64,000 nucleotides of DNA from Olegusella massiliensis (GTDB taxonomy: Bacteria > Actinomycetota > Coriobacteriia > Coriobacteriales > Atopobiaceae): assembly GCF_900078545.1 (NCBI RefSeq), contig NZ_FLLS01000002.1, positions 930,001 through 994,000 of the forward strand. The letters are read 5' to 3'. Below are positions 43,941 through 53,624 of the stretch, piece after piece. Under the pieces are notes generated by a model. The model worked only from the letters and a program-made list of their open reading frames with translations. It ran no database searches and had not been told where the DNA came from. Both the position numbers and the translations under genes were made by a program. How positions within the stretch are numbered: position 1 is the stretch's first letter; each line of letters starts with the position of its first letter.

Positions 43941-44621
43941 TTAGCGCCTCTTGTGTTTAAGATAGCGATCGGGCTGGCCTGCGCTGGGGCAAAGATCGGC
44001 GAGAGGACACGCATCGCAGCGCGCTCCGCGGGCACTGCAGATTTCGCGGCCTAGGCGTATCCAAGTTTCATTTACCCCATGCCAGAGGCTTTTTTGAATA
44101 AGTTCAAGTAGATCTTTCTCAGCGGCAGCAGGCGTTGGCGCCTTGGTAAAACCGAGCCTTGTTGCAATACGATATACATGCGTATCCACTGCAATGCCTT
44201 CGACAATGCCAAAAGCCTTGTTAAGCACGATATTTGCTGTCTTTCGCCCTACACCTGGTAGACGTGTGAGTTCCTCCATGCTTTTTGGAACTTCTCCACC
44301 GTATTCAGAGATGAGTACTTGTGACAATTCAATCGCATGTTGTGCCTTAGTACGATAAAAACCTAGAGAGTGGATTACATCTTCCACCTGGTAAAGCTCT
44401 GCTTGGGCAAGTTCGGCAGGTCCTGGCCAACGCGCAAAGAGCTCAGGGGTTACCTTATTGACGGCAACATCAGTGGTCTGCGCAGACAGCATGACGGCCA
44501 CCAACAGGGTAAACGGTGACGTATAGTCCAGCGCGCTTTCCATATGGCCATAGCGTTCCTCCATGCGAACGCAAGTCTCCTCAGCGCGTGCCTGCTTTGA
44601 TTGCTTTGATTCGCGTGGCAT
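43941..44621 (-). CDS. nth: Endonuclease III
   Basis: The 226-residue glycosylase/AP lyase removes oxidised pyrimidines. LPGVGRKTANIVL holds the catalytic Lys, VDTHVYRI the Asp, and four cysteines (CSARGARCDACPLADLC) the 4Fe-4S cluster. Start ATG has AAGGGGAAGAA upstream. It is canonical, in contrast to the MutY-like protein at 39115-40128. Confidence 0.97.
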   Translation of the reverse strand: MPRESKQSKQARAEETCVRMEERYGHMESALDYTSPFTLLVAVMLSAQTTDVAVNKVTPELFARWPGPAELAQAELYQVEDVIHSLGFYRTKAQHAIELSQVLISEYGGEVPKSMEELTRLPGVGRKTANIVLNKAFGIVEGIAVDTHVYRIATRLGFTKAPTPAAAEKDLLELIQKSLWHGVNETWIRLGREICSARGARCDACPLADLCPSAGQPDRYLKHKRR

Positions 44622-44811
44622 TTCTTCCCCTTGTAATACGTAGCCAAAATAACCGCTTGCCGCTTATAGATTGTATCCACCTACCGCACATCCGATAGCA
44701 TGCCCCATTTTGTTCTATCCAAGACTACTATGGAAGGGGTATGGAACCGTTCCCTCACCAGAGGGGATCAGACGCTAGCCAATGAAAAGCGGCGACTGTT
44801 GGAGGTAAGGA

Positions 44812-47085
44812 ATGGGCACCACAGACACAATATATAGACTGAGCAATGATGACATTTATCTGCTGGCCGAAGGCGCTTGGTATCGCAGTTATCAAAAGTT
44901 AGGCGCGCATCCCGCAACAGTTGATGGTGTCGCTGGGTACTTCTTTGCTGTGTGGGTGCCTGACGTGCACTCTGTGCATGTTATTGGTGAGTTTAATGGC
45001 TGGGACCCCACAGCCAATCCGCTGGAAGTTACGCCCTACGGTGGCGTTTGGGAAGCTTTTGTTCCTGGTGTGCAAGAAGGCCAACTTTATAAGTATCTCA
45101 TTGAAACTCAGTCGGGAGATCTGCTTTATAAAGCAGATCCCTATGCCTTCTCAGCTGAAATGATCCCTGGTACTGCCTCAAAGACTGCCGATATCGAGGG
45201 TTATGTCTGGGGCGACAAAAGCTGGATGGACAAACGCAAAAAGACCAATCAGATGAAGGCTCCTCTCAACATTTTTGAGGCACATCTTGGCAGTTGGAAG
45301 CGCCATGATGACGGCTTGGCTGGCAATGGTGACCCCGACTCTGATGACCATGCAGGTACCTACCTTACCTACGAAGATCTTTCGGTTGAGCTCGTTGAGT
45401 ACGTTAAAAAGATGGGGTATTCCCACATCGAAATTCTGCCCGTGATGGAGCATCCCTTTGATGGCTCTTGGGGTTATCAGATAACGGGCTACTATGCGCC
45501 AACCTCGCGCTATGGTACACCCAAGCAGTTCAAGCATTTTGTTGATAGCTGTCACAAAGCTGGCATTGGTGTCATTTTGGACTGGGTTCCCGGCGGTTTT
45601 TGCCGTGATGAACATGGTCTAGTGCACTTTAATGGTCACAAGCTTTATGAAAAAGAAGAGCATCCCAATTGGGGTACCTTTAAGTTTGATTTTGCTCGAG
45701 GTGAAGTACACTCCTTCCTTATCTCCAATCTTCTGTATTGGATTGATGAGTATCATGCCGATGGTATCCGCATGGACGGCGTTACTTCCATGCTCTACCT
45801 CAACTTTGGCATTGATGATCCGCGTCTCAAAAAGTTCAATGAGAAGGGTACCGAGGAAGACTTGGTCTCGATTGAGTTCATCAAGGGCTGCAATGCCACC
45901 ATTGGCAAATACTGTCCCGATGTGCTGATGATTGCCGAAGAGTCGACCGCATGGCCACTGGTGACCTATCCACCCGAGGATGGTGGCTTGGGCTTCCATC
46001 TTAAGTGGGATATGGGCTGGATGAACGATACGCTGCATTATATGCAGTCTGACTTCCCGTATCGCCCGTCCAATCATGGCCTTTTGACTTTCTCGATAAT
46101 GTATGCATTCAACGAGAACTTCGTGTTGCCACTGTCTCATGACGAGGTTGTACACGGTAAGTGCTCACTGATTACACGCATGCCCGGTGATTACTGGCGC
46201 CAATTTGCCGGTATGCGCTCGTTGGCTTTTTATCAGATGACGCATCCTGGTGCCAAGCTTAACTTTATGGGTAATGAGATTGCCCAGTTCATTGAGTGGC
46301 GCTACTACGAGGGTATTCAGTATTTCTTGACAGAGCAGTACGAGGCACATGCTCATCAGCAGCATTTTGTGGCCAAACTCAATGATTTTTATAATTCTTA
46401 CCCAGCGCTTTGGCAGCGTGCGTATACCCACGATGGTTTTGAGTGGATTAACCCTGATAATGCCGAGCAGTCCATCATCTCTTACATCCGTCATGGTGAT
46501 AAGCCCAAAGATGATCTCTTCATCCTCATCAATTTTGATCCCGCTACGTATGAGGAATATCGCGTGGGTCTGCCATATGCAGGCAAGTGGAAAGAAGTGT
46601 TTAACACCGATGCCGAAGAATTTGGAGGCTCTGGTGTCACTAATTCGGGTTTTGTGTATGAGACAGTTGAAAAACCCTGTGATGGCCGCGATTATTGTGT
46701 GACGTTGCGTGTTCCTCCCATTGGCGGCTTGATTCTTGCTTATGAGGGGCCTCTTCCCTCAAAGAAGACCCGCGCAAAGGCACATACGAAGAAGGCATCA
46801 AACAAGACAACTAAGAGGGCTGCGGCAAAGGCAACCACAAAACCCGCCGCAAAGTCCGCCGCAAAGTCTGCAGCCCAGCCTGCAACAAAGTCAGCAGGTA
46901 AGCCGGCCGCAAAGCCCGCTACAAAGTCCGCCGATAAAGCGATGGTGCAGCCCAAGGCTGCCACAACATCTCTGACCACGCGTCCATCAGCAGCAAAGGC
47001 GATCGCAAAAAAGACGGTGGAAAGCAAAACTTCGATAACAAAAACAACTGCCAAACGCACAACGCGTCAGAGTAAGGCAAAATAG
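44812..47085 (+). CDS. glgB: 1,4-alpha-glucan branching enzyme with Lys/Ala-rich C-terminal tail
   Basis: The GH13 enzyme makes alpha-1,6 branches in glycogen. An N-terminal CBM48 region (about 10-110) is followed by the TIM barrel with nucleophile Asp322 (GIRMDGVTSMLY), acid Glu near 376 (MIAEESTAWP) and LSHDEVVHGK. At 757 residues it is long because a tail of about 108 residues follows the catalytic domain (from about residue 648). That tail is almost entirely Lys, Ala, Thr, Pro and Ser (SKKTRAKAHTKKASNKTTKR...), like histone H1 or mycobacterial HU tails. It heads the glycogen operon. Start ATG 44812 follows TTGGAGGTAAGGA. Confidence 0.96.
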   Translation: MGTTDTIYRLSNDDIYLLAEGAWYRSYQKLGAHPATVDGVAGYFFAVWVPDVHSVHVIGEFNGWDPTANPLEVTPYGGVWEAFVPGVQEGQLYKYLIETQSGDLLYKADPYAFSAEMIPGTASKTADIEGYVWGDKSWMDKRKKTNQMKAPLNIFEAHLGSWKRHDDGLAGNGDPDSDDHAGTYLTYEDLSVELVEYVKKMGYSHIEILPVMEHPFDGSWGYQITGYYAPTSRYGTPKQFKHFVDSCHKAGIGVILDWVPGGFCRDEHGLVHFNGHKLYEKEEHPNWGTFKFDFARGEVHSFLISNLLYWIDEYHADGIRMDGVTSMLYLNFGIDDPRLKKFNEKGTEEDLVSIEFIKGCNATIGKYCPDVLMIAEESTAWPLVTYPPEDGGLGFHLKWDMGWMNDTLHYMQSDFPYRPSNHGLLTFSIMYAFNENFVLPLSHDEVVHGKCSLITRMPGDYWRQFAGMRSLAFYQMTHPGAKLNFMGNEIAQFIEWRYYEGIQYFLTEQYEAHAHQQHFVAKLNDFYNSYPALWQRAYTHDGFEWINPDNAEQSIISYIRHGDKPKDDLFILINFDPATYEEYRVGLPYAGKWKEVFNTDAEEFGGSGVTNSGFVYETVEKPCDGRDYCVTLRVPPIGGLILAYEGPLPSKKTRAKAHTKKASNKTTKRAAAKATTKPAAKSAAKSAAQPATKSAGKPAAKPATKSADKAMVQPKAATTSLTTRPSAAKAIAKKTVESKTSITKTTAKRTTRQSKAK

Positions 47086-47087
47086 AA

Positions 47088-47121
47088 TACACACTCGCAG
47101 TTTTTGGGATGCGAGTGTGTA
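47088..47121 (+). promoter_or_regulatory. 12-bp perfect stem-loop between glgB and glgP
   Basis: TACACACTCGCA pairs with TGCGAGTGTGTA around a 10-base loop. No T-run follows. It lies 2 bases after the glgB stop and could set mRNA stability or partial termination in the operon. Confidence 0.65.
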
Positions 47122-47152
47122 CCTCGTTTGGCAGTACCGTAGGAAGGCATAT

Positions 47153-49606
47153 ATGCAAATCGCAAATAAGCAGGTAGACATTGAAAACCTTAGCTTAGAG
47201 GCTTTCAATACTAAGGAGAATTTCAAGGCATACTACAAAGATTCTATCAGGAGTGCCTTTGGTCGTGAGTTTGAGGATTGTACACCGTATGAGCGTTATT
47301 ACGCCCTTGCAACCCTCGTTGCTGGTCTTGCGCGCAAGGTAGAGGTCAAAAATTATGACAAGAACAAAAAGAAGGTCTACTACTTCTCGCTAGAGTTTTT
47401 GTTGGGACCTCTGCTGGATAACTATCTGCTCAATATTGGTGCTCGTGACGTTGTCGAAGACGGCTTGGCTGATTTGGGGACTTCTCTCGATGAACTCGAA
47501 AAGCAGGAGCCTGATCCTGGTTTGGGCAATGGTGGTTTGGGCCGTCTTGCCGCTTGTTTTTTGGATTCCATGGCAACGGAAGGCATTGCCGGCTATGGCA
47601 ATGGCATGCGATATCGTTACGGTTTGTTCCGTCAGGAGATTGAGGGCGGTCGTCAGGTTGAAAAGACTGACAACTGGCTTGAAGGTGGCTATCCTTGGGA
47701 GACTCGTAAGGTTGGTAGTGCAGTAGATGTACAGTTTGGTGGCCAGGTAGTTCGCCACGAGAGCGATGGCGAGTACTGGTTTACCCAAGAAGGCGGCGAG
47801 ATTGTTCGTGCCGTACCTTATGATCTGCCCATTATTGGTTATGGTGGCAACACCGTTAACCATCTGCGCATTTGGAAGGCAGAGCCCAGCTCTGAAGACT
47901 TTGACCTTGATGCGTTTAATGCTGGTGATTATGCGCGTGCAAACAAGTTCCGTTCGGATGTCGAAGCTATTTCGATGATTTTGTATCCCAACGATGCGGG
48001 TGAGCATGGCCGCCTGTTACGCCTTAAACAGGAGTACCTCTTTGTTTGTGCTGGTCTACAGGCTATTCTTCGCACATACAAGAAGGAGCATGGTGAGGAT
48101 TGGGAGCATTTGGGTGACTACGTGAGCATCCATACTAACGATACTCACCCTGCCATGTGTGGTTCTGAGCTTATGCGTCAGCTTGTCGATATCCACCATG
48201 TAGACTTTGATTTGGCATATAAGATTTGCACTCAGACCATTAGCTATACCAATCATACGGTTATGCCTGAGGCGCTGGAGAAGTGGCCCATCAATACCTT
48301 TAGGGCTCTGCTTCCCCGCGTGTATATGTTTATCGAAGAGATTGATCGTCGTTATCGTGAGAGCTTCCCTCAAGATGCTCCTAACTGGCGTGATCAGCTC
48401 CAGGCAACAGCAATCCTGTGGGATGGTCAAGTGCGCATGGCCAATCTTTCTGTGATTTTCTCCCACTCGGTCAATGGCGTTTCAGCACTTCACACTTCTA
48501 TTTTGGAAGAGTCGGTGCTTAAGGACTTCTATGCTTTGACACCTCAGAAGTTCAACAACAAAACCAATGGAGTAAGTCCTCGTCGCTTTCTTGCAAATGC
48601 CAATCCTAGTTATGCAAAGCTGATTAGTGATGCAATTGGTACTGGCTGGCTTAAGGATGCCGACGAGCTTAAAAAGCTTGAGGCGTTTGAGAATGACTCC
48701 AACTTCCTTGAGGGCTTCCGCGCCTCCAAAAAGACCAACAAAGAGCGCTTGGCCGCTTATGTCAAAAAGACTACGGGTGTAATTCTGGATACCTCCACGA
48801 TTTTTGATGTGCAGGTTAAGCGTTTTCATGCCTACAAGCGCCAGCTGCTCAATGTCTTTAAAGTAGTTGACCTCTACAATCGCCTGCTGGCTGATCCCAG
48901 TTTTGATATCCAGCCAACTACCTTTATTTTTGCGGGTAAGGCTGCCCAGAGCTACGACTTTGCCAAGGAAGTTATTCGTCTTATCAACTCTGTTGCCGAT
49001 GTTATCAACTCTGACGAGCGTGTTAACAAAAAGATGACCGTGGCCTTTGTGCCTAATTTTGCTGTTTCCAATGCTCAGTATATTTACTCTGCAGCAGACA
49101 TCTCCGAGCAGATTTCTGTTGCGGGCGCCGAGGCTTCTGGTACTTCTAACATGAAGCTGATGATGAATGGTGCTATTACCTTGGGCACCTATGACGGTTC
49201 TAATATCGAGATTACTGAGCTTGTCGGCGAAGAAAATATCAAGATTTTTGGTCTGCGTGCACACGAGGTAGATGCTTTGCGCGCTAGTGGTAGCTACTAT
49301 GCGTGGGATATGTACAATGCCGACCGCGCTCGTTTGGGTCGCATTATTGACCAGCTGACGGATGGTACTTTCGCACGTCTTTCAGGCAACTTTGAGAGTG
49401 TTCGAGATGCCTTGATGGTCAACAACGATCAAGATCTTGTTTTGAAGGATTTCTACTCCTATGTTCAGGCATGGGAGGAGCTAACCGCGCTTTATCCCAA
49501 TCAGCAACGTTGGGATCGCATTTCGGTTCACAACACTGCTGAGTCTGGATTTTTCTCCTCTGATCGTACGATTAGAGAGTATGCGCGCGATATTTGGCAC
49601 GTCTAG
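47153..49606 (+). CDS. glgP: Glycogen/maltodextrin phosphorylase
   Basis: The 817-residue enzyme releases glucose-1-phosphate from glycogen. The C-terminal PLP-lysine motif EASGTSNMK and the following NGAITLGTYDGSNIE are intact, with AGKAAQSYDFAK before them and NGGLGRLAACFLDS near residue 125. The ATG at 47153 was chosen because AGGAAGG precedes it; an ATG at 47117 lacks one. It follows glgB and precedes glgC. Confidence 0.96.
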   Translation: MQIANKQVDIENLSLEAFNTKENFKAYYKDSIRSAFGREFEDCTPYERYYALATLVAGLARKVEVKNYDKNKKKVYYFSLEFLLGPLLDNYLLNIGARDVVEDGLADLGTSLDELEKQEPDPGLGNGGLGRLAACFLDSMATEGIAGYGNGMRYRYGLFRQEIEGGRQVEKTDNWLEGGYPWETRKVGSAVDVQFGGQVVRHESDGEYWFTQEGGEIVRAVPYDLPIIGYGGNTVNHLRIWKAEPSSEDFDLDAFNAGDYARANKFRSDVEAISMILYPNDAGEHGRLLRLKQEYLFVCAGLQAILRTYKKEHGEDWEHLGDYVSIHTNDTHPAMCGSELMRQLVDIHHVDFDLAYKICTQTISYTNHTVMPEALEKWPINTFRALLPRVYMFIEEIDRRYRESFPQDAPNWRDQLQATAILWDGQVRMANLSVIFSHSVNGVSALHTSILEESVLKDFYALTPQKFNNKTNGVSPRRFLANANPSYAKLISDAIGTGWLKDADELKKLEAFENDSNFLEGFRASKKTNKERLAAYVKKTTGVILDTSTIFDVQVKRFHAYKRQLLNVFKVVDLYNRLLADPSFDIQPTTFIFAGKAAQSYDFAKEVIRLINSVADVINSDERVNKKMTVAFVPNFAVSNAQYIYSAADISEQISVAGAEASGTSNMKLMMNGAITLGTYDGSNIEITELVGEENIKIFGLRAHEVDALRASGSYYAWDMYNADRARLGRIIDQLTDGTFARLSGNFESVRDALMVNNDQDLVLKDFYSYVQAWEELTALYPNQQRWDRISVHNTAESGFFSSDRTIREYARDIWHV

Positions 49607-49725
49607 CACGGTCGCTGGGCGGCGGTACCGTCGCCTGGCTTTGGTGGGGATTTCGCTGCCCATTGGGGGCGGCGCCAAATATGTGATGTCCCCCTGGGGG
49701 AGACGGACGAAAGGGGAAGTGAGCC
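49607..49725 (+). other. GC-rich structured spacer between glgP and glgC
   Basis: This 119-base leader is more GC-rich than its surroundings and folds into successive short stems: GGCGGCGGTACCGTCGCC and GTCCCCCTGGGGGAGAC. The latter lies about 10 bases from AAAGGGGAAG, the glgC ribosome binding site. It may regulate translation or message processing. Confidence 0.5.
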
Positions 49726-50877
49726 ATGAGCAAGACCGAATGCATCGCGATGCTGCTCGCGGGCGGACGGGGAAGCAGGTTAGGCGTGCTGACAAGCAAA
49801 ATCGCCAAACCAGCCGTCTCGTTCGGAGCGAAGTATCGCATCATCGACTTTGTACTTTCCAACTGCGCAAATTCTGGCATCAATACAGTTGGTGTTCTCA
49901 CGCAGTATCGTCCTTACCTGCTGCACTCCTATGTAGGTAACGGCAGTGCGTGGGATCTCGACACCATTGATGGCGGTGGTATTTCCATCTTGCCACCCCA
50001 CGAGACTCAGGCGGGTTCCAATTGGTATGCGGGTACTGCCGATGCCATCACGCAAAACATTGGCTTTATCGAGCAGAACGATCCTGAGTACGTGCTCATT
50101 CTCTCGGGCGACCAGCTCTATAGCATGGATTACCAAAAGATGCTCGACAATCACAAACGCCATAATGCAGATCTTACAGTGGCAGTTATGCCTGTGCCTT
50201 GGGAGGATGCGTCTCGTTTTGGCATTATGACGCAGGATGATGATGAGAGGATTCTTGAGTTCAACGAGAAGCCTGCCAATCCCACGAGCAATCTTGCCTC
50301 CATGGGCATTTATATCTTTAACGCCAAGCTCTTAGTAGATACCCTCAAAGCCGATGCTGAAAACCCTGATTCGCATCATGACTTTGGTGGAGACATCATT
50401 CCTGGTCTGCTGCACTCGGGCCATCGTCTCTATACCTATCAATACAATGGCTTCTGGCGTGATGTGGGTACTATTGCCAGCTTCCACGAGACCAGCATGG
50501 AGCTTTTGGGCAGGAATCCCGAATTTGACCTGTATGCAAAAGATACGCACGTCCTTTCGAATTCCTCCACTATGCCGCCCGCTTACATTGGGCCAGATGC
50601 CGTAGTTGATGATTGCTTGACTGCCGGTGGTGTTCGTATTCTTGGCACCGCCAAGCACTCCATTGTGTCTTTGGGCAGCACCATTGGTGATGGTGCAGTG
50701 GTTGAGGACTCCGTCCTTCTTCCGGGCGCTACCGTTAAGGCTGGCGCACATGTTGTTCGCGCAATTATGGGTGAAAACTCCACGGTCGCCGAAGGCGCAG
50801 TTCTAGGCACCGCAGATACAGCGGCCGATTACGCCGTCATCGGTGATGATGTCGTTGTCGAGAAGGAAGGGGAGTAA
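49726..50877 (+). CDS. glgC: Glucose-1-phosphate adenylyltransferase
   Basis: The 383-residue enzyme makes ADP-glucose from ATP and glucose-1-phosphate. The nucleotide loop [14 protein letters not shown] and [15 protein letters not shown] are present, along with a C-terminal left-handed beta-helix (hexapeptide-like repeats, about 290-380). It ends as TAATG with glgD. This is the flux-controlling, catalytic subunit. Confidence 0.96.
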   Translation: MSKTECIAMLLAGGRGSRLGVLTSKIAKPAVSFGAKYRIIDFVLSNCANSGINTVGVLTQYRPYLLHSYVGNGSAWDLDTIDGGGISILPPHETQAGSNWYAGTADAITQNIGFIEQNDPEYVLILSGDQLYSMDYQKMLDNHKRHNADLTVAVMPVPWEDASRFGIMTQDDDERILEFNEKPANPTSNLASMGIYIFNAKLLVDTLKADAENPDSHHDFGGDIIPGLLHSGHRLYTYQYNGFWRDVGTIASFHETSMELLGRNPEFDLYAKDTHVLSNSSTMPPAYIGPDAVVDDCLTAGGVRILGTAKHSIVSLGSTIGDGAVVEDSVLLPGATVKAGAHVVRAIMGENSTVAEGAVLGTADTAADYAVIGDDVVVEKEGE

Positions 50878-51974
50878 TGATGCACAAGACCATCGGACTC
50901 ATTACTGCTAACTACTCCGTCAAGGATCCTGATGTCCTGATAGAGAGTCGTCCAGTAGCGTCGCTGCCTTTCTTGGGCCGCTTCCGCCTGATTGACTTTG
51001 CCCTGTCCAACATGATTAATGCCAAAATTAACTCTGTTGGCATTGTGATGCCATACAATTATCGCTCGCTGACCGACCACGTTGGCGCTGGCAAAGACTG
51101 GGGTTTGTCCCGCAAAAAGGGCGGCCTATTTGTGTTGCCTGGCTCTGCTTTTGGTAGCACCCGCCATGGCTCGCGCTTTCTTGTGCGCGATCTTATCTAC
51201 AACAAGGCATTCTTTAATCGCTCTGAAGCTGAATATGTGGTGTTAAGCAGTGCAAATTTTGTCTGCAACATCGATATTCAGGAGTTGATTGAAGCTCATA
51301 TTGAATCTGGCGCTGATATTACCGTTTTGACTCAGACTGCTCGACATAATCATTCTGACGTGATGAGTTTTATTACCGAAGATGGTCGTGTTAAAAGCAT
51401 CAAGCACGGTTGCTCTGAGGGCAATACTGCTTTCCTCGACTGCTGTGTCGTTTCTCGCGACAAGCTTTCTGAGATTATCAACTGGTACTCCTCCACTGAT
51501 TACCTCGATCTTTTTGAGGCAATTCAGGGCGAGTATGATCGCGTTGATGTGCATGTTCACGAGTTTAATGGTTACTGTGCCCCCGTCTTTACTACCGAGG
51601 CATACTTCAAGGCCAATATGGACATGCTTAAGCCCACGGTTACTGACGAGCTCTTTGATCCCAAGCGTCCCATCCGTACCAAGGCTCACGACAATGCTCC
51701 TGCCAAGTTTGAGTCAGGCTCTAAGGTTACCAACTCGCGCCTTTCGGGTAGCGACCGTATTTATGGCACAGTTGCTGACTCTATCTTGGGCCGTAGCGTT
51801 GTTGTTGAGAGTGGTGCTGTGGTGCGTCATTCGGTCATCATGCAAAACTGCATCATTAAGAGTGGCGCGGTTATCGAAAATGCTATCGTGGACCGCAACA
51901 ATATTATTCCCGCAGGTACTGAGCTGCGTGGTACCGTTGATAACCTCTTCATTATGAAGAAGGCAAACGAGTAA
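50877..51974 (+). CDS. glgD: GlgD, regulatory subunit of ADP-glucose pyrophosphorylase
   Basis: The 365-residue protein is homologous to glgC but lacks the GGRGSRL nucleotide loop (it has IGLITANYSVKDP at that place) while keeping GRFRLIDFALSN and the beta-helix. GlgD is a non-catalytic partner that raises activity of the GlgC/GlgD heterotetramer in Firmicutes and related bacteria. Its start overlaps the glgC stop by one base (TAATG), which matches equal stoichiometry. Confidence 0.94.
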   Translation: MMHKTIGLITANYSVKDPDVLIESRPVASLPFLGRFRLIDFALSNMINAKINSVGIVMPYNYRSLTDHVGAGKDWGLSRKKGGLFVLPGSAFGSTRHGSRFLVRDLIYNKAFFNRSEAEYVVLSSANFVCNIDIQELIEAHIESGADITVLTQTARHNHSDVMSFITEDGRVKSIKHGCSEGNTAFLDCCVVSRDKLSEIINWYSSTDYLDLFEAIQGEYDRVDVHVHEFNGYCAPVFTTEAYFKANMDMLKPTVTDELFDPKRPIRTKAHDNAPAKFESGSKVTNSRLSGSDRIYGTVADSILGRSVVVESGAVVRHSVIMQNCIIKSGAVIENAIVDRNNIIPAGTELRGTVDNLFIMKKANE

Positions 51975-51983
51975 GGACTGGCA

Positions 51984-53468
51984 ATGGCAAAAAGGGTAAG
52001 ACGTAAGATTAGAGTTCTTCTAGCTGCATCCGAAGCCTTGCCCTTTGCCAAGACTGGCGGCTTGGGCGACGTAGCAGGTTCATTGCCACGTGCGCTCAAG
52101 CACGCTGGTGCCAAGGTAGCTGTTATTCTTCCTAAATACGGCACTATCCCTGAGCAGTATCGCAATCAAATGCGTCACATTATTGATTTTTATGTGCCGC
52201 TTGCTTGGCGCAATGTGTATTGCGGTGTCGAGAAACTCACCTACCAAGGTATTGATTTTTACTTCATTGATAATGAGGACTACTTTAGGCGTGACGCACT
52301 TTATGGCTATTTTGATGATGGCGAGCGTTATGCGTTTTTCTCCAAGGCAATTTGTGAGGCTATAACTCAGCTCCCAGAGCTTGCTTGTGATGTTCTACAT
52401 TGCAACGATTGGCAAACTGCGCTGGTTTCCGTCTTTTTGCGTGAGTTCTATCAGGGCGTTGAGGCATGTCGCACTATCAAAACTATCTTTACGGTGCATA
52501 ACGTCATGTTTCAAGGGCAGCTTTCGGATAGATTGCTGTCAGAGGTACTGGGATTGGATAGCATTCCTGCGGCAGCGCATCAATTGCGCTCGGATGAGCG
52601 CTCCATCAATTACATGAAGGCCGCACTGCTCTACAGCGATACGATTTCTACAGTAAGTCCTACCTATGCTCGTGAGCTGCAAATGCCCTTCTATGGCTGC
52701 GGCTTGGATGGCATTTTCCGTGAGCGTAGTTGGTGTCTGCATGGCGTGCTTAATGGCATTGACATAGAGGAATGGAATCCTGCTCAAGACAAGACTATCC
52801 CTCAGGCATTCACTACAGATGACCTCTCGGGCAAGGCGGCATGTAAGACTGCCCTTCAAGAGGAGCTGGGCTTGCGTGTTGATGCTGAGCTACCACTTAT
52901 TGTGATGGTTGGTCGTCTGACCAACCAAAAAGGCTTGGGTTTGGTGCGTTATGCGATGGAACGGCTGATGAACAATGGTGTTCAGATGGCCATCCTTGGC
53001 ACAGGTGATGCAGATCAAGAAGAAGCATTCCGCTATTTTGATACAACCTACGGTGACATGCTTTGTGCGCGTATTGCCTTTGATGGTGCACTGGCTCATC
53101 GCATGTACGCTGCTGGCGATATGCTCTTGATGCCGTCTGAGTTTGAACCCTGTGGTCTTGCTCAAATGATTGCTATGCGCTATGGCACACTTCCTGTGGT
53201 GCGCAGAACTGGAGGTTTGGCAGATAGCGTTGCTTCTTATAATCCCGAAACTGGTGAAGGCACAGGCTTTAGCTTTGCCAATATGAATGCAGATGAGATG
53301 GCAGACTGTGTGTTATCTGCTTGTGAGGTCTTTAGGACCAATCAACCCGCATGGCAGTCGCTTATGGTTCAGGCAATGCAGGCAGACTTCAGCTGGAATA
53401 GAGCCGCTGAAGATTACCTGAGCATGTATTATGACCTCCATCCAGAAATTATTCGATACAATAGCTAA
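51984..53468 (+). CDS. glgA: Glycogen synthase (GT5)
   Basis: The 494-residue transferase extends alpha-1,4 chains from ADP-glucose. KTGGLGDVAGSLP holds the Lys-X-Gly-Gly substrate site, and the C-terminal half has MPSEFEPCGLAQMIAMRYG. Length is normal for bacterial GlgA. It starts 9 bases after glgD. Confidence 0.96.
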   Translation: MAKRVRRKIRVLLAASEALPFAKTGGLGDVAGSLPRALKHAGAKVAVILPKYGTIPEQYRNQMRHIIDFYVPLAWRNVYCGVEKLTYQGIDFYFIDNEDYFRRDALYGYFDDGERYAFFSKAICEAITQLPELACDVLHCNDWQTALVSVFLREFYQGVEACRTIKTIFTVHNVMFQGQLSDRLLSEVLGLDSIPAAAHQLRSDERSINYMKAALLYSDTISTVSPTYARELQMPFYGCGLDGIFRERSWCLHGVLNGIDIEEWNPAQDKTIPQAFTTDDLSGKAACKTALQEELGLRVDAELPLIVMVGRLTNQKGLGLVRYAMERLMNNGVQMAILGTGDADQEEAFRYFDTTYGDMLCARIAFDGALAHRMYAAGDMLLMPSEFEPCGLAQMIAMRYGTLPVVRRTGGLADSVASYNPETGEGTGFSFANMNADEMADCVLSACEVFRTNQPAWQSLMVQAMQADFSWNRAAEDYLSMYYDLHPEIIRYNS

Positions 53469-53624
53469 CGTCAAGGACAGGGAAGCTTGCAGTACAGCTG
53501 ATTTTGGCCGTGCCTCAAGCAAAAATATACGTGCGTCCTTTTTCGTCCTGGCATGATGCTGTGCATCTGCTAGGACGTGTTTGTTGTGTATGGATAGATG
53601 TAGAAGAACGGGGATTGGTCACTC

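Noticed and set aside
45619-46155. Long open frame antisense to glgB
   Set aside because: It lies fully inside a strongly supported gene, has no ribosome binding site and no recognisable domain; it is a shadow of the coding frame.
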